From positions 1,984,001 through 2,048,000 of the forward strand of contig JAPFFF010000007.1 of the NCBI GenBank assembly GCA_039105265.1: 64,000 bases of DNA, in the 5' to 3' direction. Position 1 is the first letter of the stretch. Every line of letters begins with the position of its first letter. Positions 29,401 through 40,100 of the stretch are shown piece after piece. The DNA is from Tritrichomonas musculus (taxonomy: Eukaryota; Parabasalia; Tritrichomonadida; Tritrichomonadidae). A model generated the notes under the pieces. It ran no database searches, had not been told where the DNA came from, and was given only the letters and a program-made list of their open reading frames with translations. The position numbers and the translations under genes were made by a program.

Positions 29401-32007
29401 CTTTATGTCTTCAAGCAAGTCTGGTTCAATCAAAGGCCATGTTGTGTAATCGTTATGCTCAAACCAGGCTTTGGCAGCAAAACGATTAGTCTTATATTGT
29501 AAGAAAGAAAATTCTTCCATTTCGGAGAGAATTTTGTGGACAGAAGGAATGTTGCTTGCTAACAAAGCTAATTCATTCTTTGTCAAATCTTTGAGAGGAA
29601 TAATTTCAAAAGTATTATTATCAACTGGAATATTCAACAACTTTTTCAGATAAGTAATTGCACTCTCTGGCTCAACAGTATAAATCAATTTAAAGAATTC
29701 GAAGGCAGAATTACTTGATTTAATTCGAGTTGTTTCAAATATCTTCTTCACTTGGATCAAAATTCCTTGTGTGATGATTTTTGATTGATAGAAAAACTCA
29801 CAGCAACGAGCAATAACAACTTGATGTCTATTTGATGAAAATATTCTCAATATTTTTGGTTTGATCATTTCAATTTCATTAGCTGATAAGAAACTTTCTG
29901 TGTTGTTCTCGTTACAATTGGCAATAATCATTGAATGGTCATAAAAATAGGGTAAAATTTCTTTCGGAAAAATAGGAAGAAGTTTTAAAAAAGTTGGACG
30001 ATAAATGGTAGTTTGAACTTGATTCGCTGCCAAATATTGAAGGCAATTTTTTAAAGGTTCTAAAAATTCATATCTCACTAAAGAAGCATCGGCTACAACA
30101 TCAGTTGTTATTGTGGAAAGAATAGGCCTAACGCTATTTTTAAGAATTTTTGTCATCTGGGAAGCAGAAGCATTTTTCTTTGAACTTGACGTTGTTGACT
30201 GTGCTGTATTATCAAGCTGAGCTTGTGAAAAAAGTTTTTCTTGAGTAAATGAATAGTAAACTTCCTGCATTTTGCAAATACAGATCCGTTCAATTGATTT
30301 TCTGTATGGAAAGAGGCCTGGATAATGACTTAAAAATTCAAAACAATCAGCAACAAAAGATGGATATATGTTGATACTTTCAAATGCAAGATCATCGGAA
30401 TCTGCATTGACTATATCTGAAAGGGTAAAATCAAAGAGCTCAAGTACGATTCCAATAAAGCAACGCATTGGTGATGGCGATATGCTATTTACAATTACGT
30501 TTAATAGCTGTAAAATATTCTTTGTTATCTGTAAGTTAAAGAAATCGCATTTTAAAATTGAATCACGAAAAATTTCTACGTTGTTGAGGCTTACAAAACG
30601 ACTGATTACTTGGCGACTTTGATTTGCAAGCTCGGTTTGAAGCGATAATGAGCATTTAACTAGAAAATCGATGCATTTATGATTATAATCGTTCATGTAA
30701 GCTTCCATTTTAAATTGATCCAAGTTATCAATTAAATTTAAAATTGCAATTCTTTGAACCCATGAATAATCATCTTTTTCAAATAATTTTTTAACTAATC
30801 TGTAGCATTTCTCTTTCATACTCTTTGATAAAAATGACATAACAGAAATAAAGCATTCGTCACGAATATCAATGAAAGGTTCACAAATAGCTAGAATCTC
30901 ATCGTCATTGGTATTTTCCAAATTGCTTAATGCCATAATTTTCTTTGACATTTCATTTGATGAGTCATCTTTTTTTGGTCTAAGTGCGTCAACAGTTTTT
31001 GCAAGTGGAAACAAAATTCTTTGAAAAACTGATTTTAGTTTGTTTCTTTGATTCCAAATGGCATCTGCCATTTTATCAACTGCGATCTTTAATTCTTCTT
31101 CTGATTGTTTTTTCAGTCCACTAATTATTGAAATTGTTTGTTCAAGTTCGGTGGCCGTTATTTCTGTCTGTATTTCATAATCTGATTCATTAAAATCAAA
31201 AGAAGTTATTGTTGCATTTCCATCTGATTCTGAAGTATTTTTTGATTTAGATATAAAAAGTTTTCTTTTCAAAGTATTGAGGAAAGTATACTTTTGTTGA
31301 ATTGATAATAATTCTGAAAAGGTTGTATTGTTTAAGATAGGACCACCAACTGATAATAAAGTATCTTCTAGTTTATTTGACTCGATAAATTCCATCAAAT
31401 CTGAAAGAAGCTTGTTTGGAAATCGTTTTAATAAAAGCATAACTGATTCAATAAAAGAAGAGACTGGACTTCTCCCAAAGGATGAAATTAATGATCTTAA
31501 TAATGCTTGGTGAAATTCCATATTTAGACGATCCATTTGTTCAATTAAATTTGGTATATGATGAATAAACATTCTGAGATCTGCTCCAAAATGAGGGAAA
31601 ATAGGTGTTGAATCGATAAAGTGAGATATGCTATTATCAGAAACGTGATGAGATAAAAAAACAAAAGTAGCGATTACAGCGCATGATGTGCTTGGTGAAA
31701 CTTCTAATGATGATAATGTATTTTTGAAAGATAAAATTAATTCTTGTGATCGAAATGGTGATAATGAAACAAGAAGTGCGCCAATTGCATTGAAAGAAGC
31801 AATTGTAACATTTGAATCTGGAAATTCTGTGAGGTCAAATAATAGAGCAAAAACAAAATCGAGTTTTTTTTGATCATCATTGATATATTGATGATACCAA
31901 TAAAATGAAAAAGTATTTTTCCATCCAATAATAACTTCTGAAATTTCTGATGCAGCTGATTGACCTTTTGATTTTAAGTTGATGAGCTGTTTCGAATGAT
32001 AATCCAT
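26407..32007 (-). CDS. 1866-aa helical-repeat scaffold with Glu/Lys repeat insert
   Basis: An uninterrupted 1866-codon frame starting at the ATG complementary to 32005-32007. Residues 1-1030 and about 1310-1866 are leucine/phenylalanine-rich paired helices typical of HEAT/ARM-like solenoids (for example ASFNAIGALLVSLSPF and FALLFDLTEFPDSN). They are separated by about 280 residues of pure Glu/Lys/Asn/Gln low complexity built on the units KEENKEE and KEEQKEENNEN. No signal peptide, membrane span or catalytic motif. The size and shape suit a large scaffold (nuclear transport, kinase-adaptor or ribosome-assembly type), but I cannot name an ortholog. A palindromic TTCAAATTTTGAA lies about 20-32 bp upstream of the ATG. 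Confidence 0.85.
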   Translation of the reverse strand: MDYHSKQLINLKSKGQSAASEISEVIIGWKNTFSFYWYHQYINDDQKKLDFVFALLFDLTEFPDSNVTIASFNAIGALLVSLSPFRSQELILSFKNTLSSLEVSPSTSCAVIATFVFLSHHVSDNSISHFIDSTPIFPHFGADLRMFIHHIPNLIEQMDRLNMEFHQALLRSLISSFGRSPVSSFIESVMLLLKRFPNKLLSDLMEFIESNKLEDTLLSVGGPILNNTTFSELLSIQQKYTFLNTLKRKLFISKSKNTSESDGNATITSFDFNESDYEIQTEITATELEQTISIISGLKKQSEEELKIAVDKMADAIWNQRNKLKSVFQRILFPLAKTVDALRPKKDDSSNEMSKKIMALSNLENTNDDEILAICEPFIDIRDECFISVMSFLSKSMKEKCYRLVKKLFEKDDYSWVQRIAILNLIDNLDQFKMEAYMNDYNHKCIDFLVKCSLSLQTELANQSRQVISRFVSLNNVEIFRDSILKCDFFNLQITKNILQLLNVIVNSISPSPMRCFIGIVLELFDFTLSDIVNADSDDLAFESINIYPSFVADCFEFLSHYPGLFPYRKSIERICICKMQEVYYSFTQEKLFSQAQLDNTAQSTTSSSKKNASASQMTKILKNSVRPILSTITTDVVADASLVRYEFLEPLKNCLQYLAANQVQTTIYRPTFLKLLPIFPKEILPYFYDHSMIIANCNENNTESFLSANEIEMIKPKILRIFSSNRHQVVIARCCEFFYQSKIITQGILIQVKKIFETTRIKSSNSAFEFFKLIYTVEPESAITYLKKLLNIPVDNNTFEIIPLKDLTKNELALLASNIPSVHKILSEMEEFSFLQYKTNRFAAKAWFEHNDYTTWPLIEPDLLEDIKKMFNKTYSVHIKDCSLIDKHHWKFLMKNKSLFFKETIKSYSDSNRSSLKAICVFNTNPLEKKRNHFNFSESIQKDIIDNLDESAKLLPSTSLLIKKGRFVNNEILVKNFLMFSNIQASPYLLNEMKEAFPNLSSNFNEYEGRFAKKTKNKNPIFVNKEFVKKVESHNKEEKKSLGLQIIAAQDEPIIIEEEEDQENKDDEKVWADEENKDEIKLEQEEETTEDSREDQKEENIEEAKEEKNDEIKEKNEKEDQKEENKEEENKVENKEEGKEENIEKAKEENEKEENKEDGKEENKDETKVENEKEENKEETKEEQKEDNKEEDKGENKEEQKEENNENKEEQKEENNENKEEQKEDNKEEDKGENKEEQKEENNENKEENKEEQKEENKEEQKEENNENEEENNENEEENKEKQKEENKEEQKEEIKLEFSGDNTEESEDTIKLHQEQQPKLPPFPIRNEKDNTNPKPVPVPVDPSILSFDPNFPIKSKFIKSLCLLPPKNTVLISMYRMHLINRINEIRSPKQFFYFLRFLRINLVIFKNSREALAIRQNTIENYFPIINKLRILASGKKSSNDQDFDYFKDEKDLSFVLLEFAKLSSKLYTIQELARIHKNVLIPGKTDSIDLLLVSNLVIHSSKFRNMAHSVFSLSNGILNSYSIHQLKSSNLSRIPSFLSFIITTIKMLPNEESSMFFTRHFKTMFEDDIVADMAIDYLSFYLQKASIIAGEKSYVDYFDGNILTQMALILFDTKSSLFKKSGEKKLLQILFSSMKGQFKNNLIQFLPLIEKLPVCGYSLPFVIDLVNGYFNSVAWNVFMIPLNDEQEKFLESYEKQQQKKGKQRGFNEQMRKQNLLNFNKEFGIKEVRIVQSIYQVCPSIINAIKLGKTLITAASFFDSLALIFGKFAPFEDGAFLGIFCIAAMFYFEFINDNEKRRRFTDLVQSFEQQNLTFKSRYKALNLITQEVENFEAENLEAAFAIACLETNDDEKIEEVMNLFSY
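28110..28860 (-). repeat. Glu/Lys-coding tandem repeat in the 1866-aa gene
   Basis: A 750 bp stretch that is almost purely pyrimidine on the plus strand (purine on the coding strand), built from TTCTTC, TTTGTT and TTTTTG words. A higher-order unit of 114 bp (38 codons) is visible: CTCCTTTGTCTTCTTC starts at 28308 and again at 28422, followed by near-identical sequence. It encodes the units EDKGENKEEQKEENNEN. All copies keep the frame, as expected of length variation limited to multiples of three. Confidence 0.85.
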
Positions 32008-32353
32008 TTATTCAATTGGATTAAATATTCAAATTTTGAATGAGAAATTTCTCAACATACAATTTTTTTAGAATTTAATAAAGATTAAATGTGAAAATAA
32101 AAAGCTTTTTTAAAAAAAATTGTATATAATAATAATCTTATATCTTTGCTTATTTTAAATATCTTAAAAATATTTAAAAAAATTAAGTAATTAATTCTAT
32201 ATTGATAATAAAATATTTGAATGTTAAATTTTTTAATATAATTGAATATGTTTAACAATAAGCTTATACAATAATAAAAAAAATGAAAAACGAGCATTGG
32301 CAAATATTTATTTATATGGCTATAACTAAAAGGGAAAAAATATGTTCATATAA
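32008..32353. other. Intergenic AT-rich spacer
   Basis: About 346 bp between two minus-strand genes. It presumably holds the promoter of the 1866-aa gene at its left end. A 72-codon minus-strand frame inside (32085-32303) has random AT composition and is not called. Confidence 0.45.
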
Positions 32354-34585
32354 TTAAATAAAAGAATCGGAGCTATCGGATTGATGAATGTTGTCATCTT
32401 GATTTAATGAACTATTTTTTAAATCAGGACCTAAACCACTTGATGTATTACCGATTAAAATGCCATTGTCAACACTCGAATCAGAAAACAATTCATCGTC
32501 ATATTGTTTTGAAGTTGAATGTGTAAATTGCTTAACAACATGAGTGATTTCAGGTGATCCTTGGTTGTTAATTGTCTTATTAACATAACTGGTGTGAATA
32601 ACTTTAGAAGAAGTTTTTTTAACAATATTATTCTGGGAAGAAATTATATTGTCCTCTTCTTCTTCGTTTTTCGATGTGCTTATAGTGCGATAGGACTTAG
32701 TTGTGACTTTATGAATATTATAGTCATTATGAATTTCATCATCTGAGTTTGCTTCTTCTTCATCATTTTTTGCTGTTCTTATAGTGCGATAAGATTTAGT
32801 TGTGCCTTTATGAATATTAAGTTTATTATGAACTTTATCATCAGAGTTTACTTCCTCTTCTTCATTTTTCGCTGTTCTTATAGTGTGATAAGATTTAGTT
32901 GTGACTTTATGAATATTATAGTTATTATGAATTTCATCATCTGAATTTACTTCTTCTTCCTCTTCAATCTCTATACTTTGATGAGAGCTACTCTTGCTTT
33001 GATTATTATATGTTATTTTATCATTGTATATTTCTTCTTCTTCATTTTTTATGTTCTGATGAGACAAATCATTAGTGTTGAGGCTGCTTGTAATATTTAT
33101 TTCATTTGTTTTATTTAGAATTGAATTGCTTTGAATCTGATCATTACTATTGTATTTGTCATTACTTATTTTTTTATAAATCTCCTCTTCTTCATCATCA
33201 TCGCTAATTATATTAAGTATATTAGTATTCGAACTGCTTTTGATTTCATTGCGACTATTATATATACTAGATATATTATGAATTTCTTCTTCTTCATTTA
33301 ATTCTGTCCTACTGACATTATTTGGCTTATCTTTGCTTTTACTATTTAATTCATTAGAAATATCTTCTTCCTCCTCTTCAATAATGAGGAGATTTGAATT
33401 TTTCTTCTTTCTGATTTGATTTGCAGAAATATCGAGTAAATAAGAATCGGAAACAATTTCAGTATTTTCTTCAGTGTTGGATCCAAAACTATGGCTGGTA
33501 GATTTATTATTATTTATATTACTGGAAATAGTGCTGTGTTGAATATTATTTGTCTGTTCGATTTGTACTTGATCGATGTGATTTGATTTTGAACTAGTAT
33601 GACTGGTATTAATATTAATTTTATTGTTGTCATTGATATTGCTGTTATTAGATGTATTAATTTCATGATTACTATTACTTGAACTATGTTGAATTTTCCC
33701 ATTTTGAGCAATTTCTTGTGTTAAGTTTGATAAGTGCTGATCCTGCTCAACTTCAACACGATAATTGTCATGTGAATATGAATGTTTTTTATGAGAGGTA
33801 GAACTTTTCCTCTTTTTTCTTTCATTTTCTATGTCGTATAAATTGTAGTAATCATTAAGATAATCATAATTGTTCTTTTGAGTAGGCTTGAAGTTAAGTC
33901 TTTGGCAAAGATTTAATGCTTCTCTTTGTGAAATTTTCTTGTGCCGATAATAATTATTGTAAATGTTATTTTCTATTGTATGGTCTGGTTTGGGTTTGGA
34001 TAATCTTTTGACAGAATTAATTTGTTCCAAGTATTCGTTTCTTCCAGGAGTAGGGATTTTATGAACACGGTTATCTTTCTCTTTGGGTGGAAATAAAATA
34101 TTATTAACAGGCCAAAGTAATTTAATATCATATTTGTCTCTTCTAACTTCCTCAATATGGTTGAATTCAAAATTGGGTAAAATTCTCCTCATCCTATCAA
34201 CGGCATGTTTGGGTGGTATACGAAAATGGTCAGAATAACAAACAAATTGATAGTCATAAAGGTGTTTTTGAATTCCTGTCATTTCTCTAGATCTAATTTG
34301 ACCATGTTTTAATTTTTCTTGTTCTAGTCTGAGTCGATACAGCCATTTACGAAATGATAATTTTTTTTGAAACATTTGAAACAGTTTTTGCTTCTTTTCT
34401 AATTTCTTATTTTCTTTAATATTATTTTGGGATTTGTTATTTTCATAATAACGAGTTTCTATGCTTTGAGAATATCTTTTAGATTTCTTTGTCGAATTAT
34501 TTTGATTGCTTTTTGGAGATGGGTTCCCGATTACTTTGTTGATTGTTTTTAACGTTTTTATCAGGTTTGAATTATTTCCTGACAT
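32354..34585 (-). CDS. 743-aa Asn/Ser/Glu-rich protein with 33-residue repeats
   Basis: Starts at the ATG complementary to 34583-34585, preceded by ATTTCATTAAAAACA, an initiator-like string. Residues about 70-200 look folded: a basic helix KLSFRKWLYRLRLEQEKLKH, then YDYQFVCYSDHFRIPPKHAV and FEFNHIEEVRRDKYDIKLLW. The rest is disordered, rich in Asn, Ser and Glu, with many acidic patches NEEEE. Near residues 540-650 a 33-residue unit is repeated three and a half times; each has EEEE, NSDDE, a short NIHK, then TTKSY-TIRT. The C-terminus ends SDSSDSFI. I do not recognise the family; the N-terminal part might be a novel globular domain. It could be a cytoskeletal or nuclear disordered protein. Confidence 0.75.
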   Translation of the reverse strand: MSGNNSNLIKTLKTINKVIGNPSPKSNQNNSTKKSKRYSQSIETRYYENNKSQNNIKENKKLEKKQKLFQMFQKKLSFRKWLYRLRLEQEKLKHGQIRSREMTGIQKHLYDYQFVCYSDHFRIPPKHAVDRMRRILPNFEFNHIEEVRRDKYDIKLLWPVNNILFPPKEKDNRVHKIPTPGRNEYLEQINSVKRLSKPKPDHTIENNIYNNYYRHKKISQREALNLCQRLNFKPTQKNNYDYLNDYYNLYDIENERKKRKSSTSHKKHSYSHDNYRVEVEQDQHLSNLTQEIAQNGKIQHSSSNSNHEINTSNNSNINDNNKININTSHTSSKSNHIDQVQIEQTNNIQHSTISSNINNNKSTSHSFGSNTEENTEIVSDSYLLDISANQIRKKKNSNLLIIEEEEEDISNELNSKSKDKPNNVSRTELNEEEEIHNISSIYNSRNEIKSSSNTNILNIISDDDEEEEIYKKISNDKYNSNDQIQSNSILNKTNEINITSSLNTNDLSHQNIKNEEEEIYNDKITYNNQSKSSSHQSIEIEEEEEVNSDDEIHNNYNIHKVTTKSYHTIRTAKNEEEEVNSDDKVHNKLNIHKGTTKSYRTIRTAKNDEEEANSDDEIHNDYNIHKVTTKSYRTISTSKNEEEEDNIISSQNNIVKKTSSKVIHTSYVNKTINNQGSPEITHVVKQFTHSTSKQYDDELFSDSSVDNGILIGNTSSGLGPDLKNSSLNQDDNIHQSDSSDSFI
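32655..32960 (-). repeat. 99 bp tandem repeat, about three and a half copies
   Basis: Coding repeat of 33 residues in the 743-aa gene. Copies begin at about 32949, 32850 and 32751 (coding strand, descending), each carrying GTGCGATAGG/AAGA-type words that encode TTKSY. Copies differ at a handful of positions, mostly in the IHN and NIHK segment. The period is a multiple of three, so expansion leaves the frame intact. Confidence 0.8.
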
Positions 34586-35253
34586 TGTTTTTAATGAAAT
34601 CTCTATTCTTTATTCAATCAAAAAATTGAATATATCAATTCAGATAAACCCGTTTATTTGAATTATCCTTCTCAAAATTTGATAATTTTATAAAATTATT
34701 TTTTTTCGTAATTTTTTAGTATTTATTTTTTTAAAACCATAGCAGAATCATGAAAACCAAATGATGCTATATTCGAAATAAGTTAAAATTTTATGTATTC
34801 ATAATTAATATAAAAGATTATAATGAATATTATAATCAATTCATTATTTAGTCATGCTAAAACAATTTCGGGTAATAAAATATTTAGGATATATATAATT
34901 GCAGTAAATGAAAAATATAATTATTGAAAAAATATTTGAAATTTGTTAAATATCATCAATAGTATTTCTATGATAGCAAAGTGAATTGCCATTAAACTAT
35001 TATCAATCAATTTTTCATTTATACATGTATATATTGTGAAAAAACTTTAACTTTAAAATATAATGATTATAATCATTGATTGATATTTGTTTAATTTTTT
35101 GTTTTTATGAATTAAAAAATAATTTATAAAATATATTTCTAGTTAATTTGTTTGTATATTAAGTAATTGTTTATATTTTTTTATTTTTTTGAATTCTTTT
35201 TTGATTAACGTCTTTGAATTTAATGAGCTAAACGTACAAATCATTAATTCCAA
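34586..35253. other. Intergenic between divergent genes
   Basis: About 670 bp, very AT-rich, with divergent promoters at its two ends. AAATCATTAATTCCAA directly before the right-hand ATG is initiator-like. An A/T-only central part shows no gene or repeat. Confidence 0.45.
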
Positions 35254-36120
35254 ATGCCTCCTAGACAAGCACCAACTTCGCCTTCGAATATTGTTTCACC
35301 TAGTTCTGCAAGTGCAGCAGCAACAACTGCTGGTCAAACAACAGCAGCCCAAACGAATGCAGGAACAACAAAGAGTAAATCAACCAAATCAATGTCATCT
35401 ACAACCAACATTGAACTAGAATTCACACAAAGATTTTTATCTTTATTTACATCTTTCTACGAAACTCCATCAATTGAAGAAATACTCACTTTCCCACAAA
35501 CAAAGCCAGCACCTCCAACAGAAGTAAAAGCACCAACAAGAATGCCTCCTTTCCATTCTGGTGTATGGGATCTCCGCTTAAAGAAAGCAATTGATGCTAG
35601 AATTACAAATGATCAATTAACTTCAGATTCATTATCTGAACAAGTACTTCAACTTCGTGAAACTTTAGCTTCAGATAATCCAGGCATGAGTGATATATTT
35701 GTACCTCAAAAAACAGAAAGACCGCAAATTCCTTTGTACATTCAAAACATACAAAAAGAAGAAGCACTTGCAGAAGAAGAAAGAACTAAAAGAACTAAAC
35801 CCCAATCTTCAAATGTTGCTGAACTAACACAACTATTTACTGAAAGATTAAGAACTCAAAAAGCAATGAGTAAAGAAAGAGCTAAAAGAAGATTTATGCG
35901 AGCTAAAGAACTTGAAAAAGAGCATATGGAATTCGTTCGTACGCTTCATAAAACTAAAGTGCAAGAAACAATGGATACTAAAACGTTAGCGAAATCTAAA
36001 TTTAAAGTTCTTCAAGAACTACGTGAGAAGCAATTGCAACAAGGAAAAAGTGCGGTAGAAAGTATGAGATCAAAATCGCCAGCTAAAACAGCACAAGTTG
36101 ATCCAGTAATTGTTCTTTGA
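35254..36120 (+). CDS. Hypothetical protein, Ala/Thr/Pro-rich N-terminus and charged helix
   Basis: A 288-residue protein. Residues 1-55 are Ala/Thr/Ser/Pro rich and disordered. A middle region (55-190) has LEFTQRFLSLFTSFYETPSIEEIL and GVWDLRLKKAIDARIT, suggesting a small helical domain. The last 100 residues form a charged helix with KERAKRRFMRAKELEKEHMEF and end with VDPVIVL. A run FVRTLHKTKVQE hints at a microtubule- or DNA-binding helix, but there is no recognised family. It is the first gene of a plus-strand pair with the Nudix gene, 248 bp apart. Confidence 0.75.
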   Translation: MPPRQAPTSPSNIVSPSSASAAATTAGQTTAAQTNAGTTKSKSTKSMSSTTNIELEFTQRFLSLFTSFYETPSIEEILTFPQTKPAPPTEVKAPTRMPPFHSGVWDLRLKKAIDARITNDQLTSDSLSEQVLQLRETLASDNPGMSDIFVPQKTERPQIPLYIQNIQKEEALAEEERTKRTKPQSSNVAELTQLFTERLRTQKAMSKERAKRRFMRAKELEKEHMEFVRTLHKTKVQETMDTKTLAKSKFKVLQELREKQLQQGKSAVESMRSKSPAKTAQVDPVIVL

Positions 36121-36368
36121 AATAAAAATGGAATATGTAATAATTTTATGAAAACGTTTTGCATAATTGTAGTTTTTTAAAATTAAGCATTAATTACTTT
36201 CGTAACGAAAGTTTCGTTTACGATAAAGCTATTTTCAATCTGCATTTAATTTGTTTAAACAAAAATTGAATATTTTTTATTTAAATTTTGGCGCCTTTTT
36301 ATATAAACATCTCAACAAAATTGTGAATATTCTTCGTTATGAATTGATGAATTATTATTGAGTTTTTA

Positions 36369-36914
36369 ATGCAGCATCCATTAGCTCAATTCTCTTATTG
36401 TCCAAAATGTGGATACTATAAATTTGAAATAAATGACGAGAAATCCAAAAAATGTGCATCATGTGGTTTTGTTTACTATTTCAATCCATCATCTGCTACT
36501 GTTGCACTCATTATGAACAAAAAGGGAGAATTGCTAGTTTGTCGTCGAGCCAAGGACCCAGCAAAAGGAACGCTAGATCTCCCTGGAGGTTTTCTTGATA
36601 TGTTTGAAACAGGTGAAGAAGGTGTTGCCAGAGAAGTCAAAGAAGAAGTTGGCCTTAAAGTAATTGAATCTACTTATCTTTTTTCTGTTCCAAATATTTA
36701 CATATATTCTGGCTTTCCTGTTCACACACTTGATATGTTTTTCATATGTAAAGTAGAAGAGATGGATCATTTCTCAGCTATGGATGATGTTTCGGAATCA
36801 TTTTTCCTTCCATTTTCAGAGATCCATCCTGAAGAATTTGGACTTGATTCAGTTCGTAAAGGTCTCATTAAATTCCTTTATATGAAACAAAAGCAAACTA
36901 TTCCTTCCCAGTGA
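36369..36914 (+). CDS. Nudix hydrolase with N-terminal zinc ribbon
   Basis: A 181-residue protein. A zinc ribbon with Cys11, Cys14, Cys29 and Cys32 (motifs CPKC and CASC) precedes a Nudix domain. The Nudix box starts near residue 74 as GGFLDMFETGEEGVAREVKE and continues EVGL, giving the full G-x5-E-x7-R-E-V-x-E-E-V-G-L pattern with the catalytic glutamates. A zinc ribbon plus Nudix is the layout of NADH pyrophosphatase (NudC type) and of some trichomonad and archaeal homologues; the SQPWPFPxS motif of NudC is absent, so the substrate (NADH, ADP-ribose or another nucleoside diphosphate linked to X) is not certain. Start is the only ATG before the first cysteine. Confidence 0.9.
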   Translation: MQHPLAQFSYCPKCGYYKFEINDEKSKKCASCGFVYYFNPSSATVALIMNKKGELLVCRRAKDPAKGTLDLPGGFLDMFETGEEGVAREVKEEVGLKVIESTYLFSVPNIYIYSGFPVHTLDMFFICKVEEMDHFSAMDDVSESFFLPFSEIHPEEFGLDSVRKGLIKFLYMKQKQTIPSQ

Positions 36915-37108
36915 TGATACATATTTCTTTTTAAAAAAGGGCTTATTGTTTGAATAAAAAAATCGAATCCAAAATACAACTTTAATGAAGTTGAAATTGT
37001 AATATATTTAAAAAATAAAAAAAAGAAAATGAATGGTTTATCAATATTTAAAAAACTATTACTTTCAATTAAATTTAAAATGATTCTTTATAAGTTTATG
37101 GTATTCTT

Positions 37109-40100
37109 TTATGCATTAATGACCAATGATTTAATAAGTTCCGCAGATTGCTTCTTTAATTCGCACTTTGGATCAGCACTAAATGTGAGAATCTTTCTAA
37201 GAAGATCTGCTCTGAACTTTTCTGCCGGTTCTTCATGGCAATCTTTCAATTCCTTATTTAATGCAGCAAACAAGTTCAACAAGTCAGCATCAATTTCCTT
37301 TGTATCATTTACAAGATTCAAAGCAAATGTAGCAATAAGAGTATCTTCCACTTTTCCTTTCAATCCAGATGCGATATCTTCTGATTCAGTAATCTTTCTT
37401 AGAATTTCAAGATTTTGTTTTTCATATCTTGGAATCCAAGAGAAGAATTTCTCAACGTTCAAATCTTTTTCTTCCATGTTAAAGTCATCGAAATCACATT
37501 CGACAGTTAAATATGCAAGAACAAGATCAAGATAAATATCACGAGGTGGTCTCTGTGAGAATAAGTTTCTTAACCCCTCAAGGAGAAGATCTTTCTTTAG
37601 AGCTTTGCCTTTGACTTTTTCTAAGAAATGATGAAGAAGAACTGCTGCTTCATCTAAGCAGATTTTAGATTGTCCAAGAGCTTCAACAACAACACCATAT
37701 ACTGTTTCAACTTGTTCATCGTTCAAACTCTTAAGGATTGCTTCATTAGATGCATAGCAAAGGCGGCAACCATTTGTGAAATCTGCCTTTTCAAATCCAT
37801 CAACAACTGTTTTTGGAATAACTTTGGTCAATAAGTTATCTGTTAAAGTGCAATGGTATGTATGGCCTTGTGCCATTGCAATCGAGAAAAGTCCTGCACT
37901 GAGGATGTATGGTTGGTTGGGACTCTTTGTGATGACCTTATCAACATAATCAAATACGATTTCAAGTTCTTTGGCAGGAATTGAAACAATGATGTTTGCA
38001 AGTGATCGTTGTGAAATTGCAAAGCGTGATATATCATTAACTGAAATAGAGATGCTAAATGATGAAGCAATAACTGTTCGAGATGTGATATCATCAATAA
38101 GTGAAGAAATATCACTAGTTGATTGAGCAAGCTTGATTAAGTTAATCTTCTTGTTATAGTTCTGCTCGAATAATGCACCCATCCACATGATAATACATGA
38201 GATAAGCATAGCAAATGATTTAGGACAAATTTCATTGCCTTCACTTTTAACGATAAGTTTCAAAATATAGAAAAGATTGAGTGATCTTTCAATATCCTTT
38301 GATGTGTTGAGGTAGACAAAAACTGTCTCAATGAATTTGTCACGAAGTTCAATTTTGCCAAGAATGTATGTGATGATCTTGGTTTGGTATGGTGATTCAC
38401 TCAATAAGAAAATGGCAATGAAATCAATGAGTGAACGCTCAGCAAGTGCCATTACACCCTTGTCAAAGTGGAATTGGCAAGTAATTGTCATGCCTGGTTG
38501 AGCAAGGAAGAGCTTGAGGATTTGATTGCTGTGGTCTGTAGATGCAAAATTCTCTCTCTTTTGGAATATAGCACGAAGGAAGAGGCAAGTAGCAGGGCTG
38601 TAAATCTTCTTGACAATAATATGATCGAGGATTGCATTGAGAAGCTCAGTTGACATATTTACTTGGATCCTCTCGAAAAGATCGATGGCTCCATTGAATA
38701 TTTGTTCATTTCCAAGATGATTTTGTTCATCATCAACTGCACTAACTTTGCTTGAAGATTGTTTTTGAGCTGGTGCTTGTCTTGTAACTGGCTTTTGAGC
38801 TGGTGGTTGTTGTTGTGTAGATGGCTTTTGTTCTTCGTCGCCATCTTCTTCTTCGTTTTCCTCTTTAATTTCTTGTTGTTCTAATTGTTCTTCTGCGTCA
38901 TTTCTTCTTTCTTCAGATTGCTCATTAATTTGGTCTTCGTCAGCATCGCTACTGCCAGCATTATTATCATTATTGTTGGCATTAGAGTTGTCTTGGTGGC
39001 CGTCATGGCTATAAATGACGCTTGATTTGTGCTCTACACCAAATAAAGATTCAAATGCGTTGTGTGCTGCTTCACGAACAACACGGTCCTTGCTAATTGT
39101 ATATGCAAGGAGTCTAGTGAGGAAGTTAGCAAATTGTGGGAGAGTAAGTGAAACTTTGTTTTTCTCAGCTGAAAGGGCGAATTTTTCAATAACAACTGGA
39201 TACTTATATTGAATATATGTTTGATTCTTTTTATGAAGGTGCTTCTTGATAAGTTCGTCATAAGTATAAAGAAGGATCTCTTCACTTGGATTCATGCTGA
39301 ACAAAACATTAGTGGCATCTTCAATTCCTTTGGTAAGCTTTTCCCTTTCTTCTGGATTTTGGAGATCATTTGCAAAGCTTTTTTGATCTTCAATTGAAGC
39401 AACATAATTGGTAATGAGTTTCTTTGAAAGATCGTCTTTGTTTTCTACATGTCTAAAGATCATTGGGTATTGTTGAATGAAGCCAGTATCAACAAATGTA
39501 TTGTATTCTTCTTCTTCTGGAGTAATATCTGGAAGAAGAGTGAAAACGCTACCAAGTTGACTGATTTCGTTTGAAAAGTCTGGGATATTAACGCGTGGAA
39601 GTATGCTGTCAACAACTCTACAAAGTCTCTTTTGGCCGTCTTGGTCAAACGTCTGCTTCTTTTCGTCGAGTGATCTTGGAAGAATAGTCATAGCGTTTTT
39701 AACTGTGTTATCGACCCTTAATTTCTTCTTTCTATTAACAAATATATTATTTGTAACTTGTTTGCCGAGCTGTTCACTTTCAAGATAATTGAAAAAGCGA
39801 TCTTGGTAATTATTAGCAAGTAATGTGAAGAATTCATGGCCAATTTCTGGTGTATATGTGCTATCATTTTCGCAAGTTTGGATAAGTGAGTCAACTTTTG
39901 AATCGTCAAGATCTGGAAGTGCAACGCAAAGAACAACAACAACTGGATGTTGGTTAATGCATGATTCAGCTGTTTGGAGGAATTCGGTGTATGCTGTCTT
40001 TGGGATGACTGCATTGATATATTGGATAGGTTGGATTTTTGTTTCGTCGTTTTCTGTCAAATCTTTCGGAATTTCTTTGTAGAGTGTTAAAATTCTTAAA

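Noticed and set aside
37029-37535. 168-codon plus-strand frame near the Nudix gene
   Set aside because: It mostly overlaps, in antisense, the C-terminus of the 1467-aa gene, whose coding pattern is clear.
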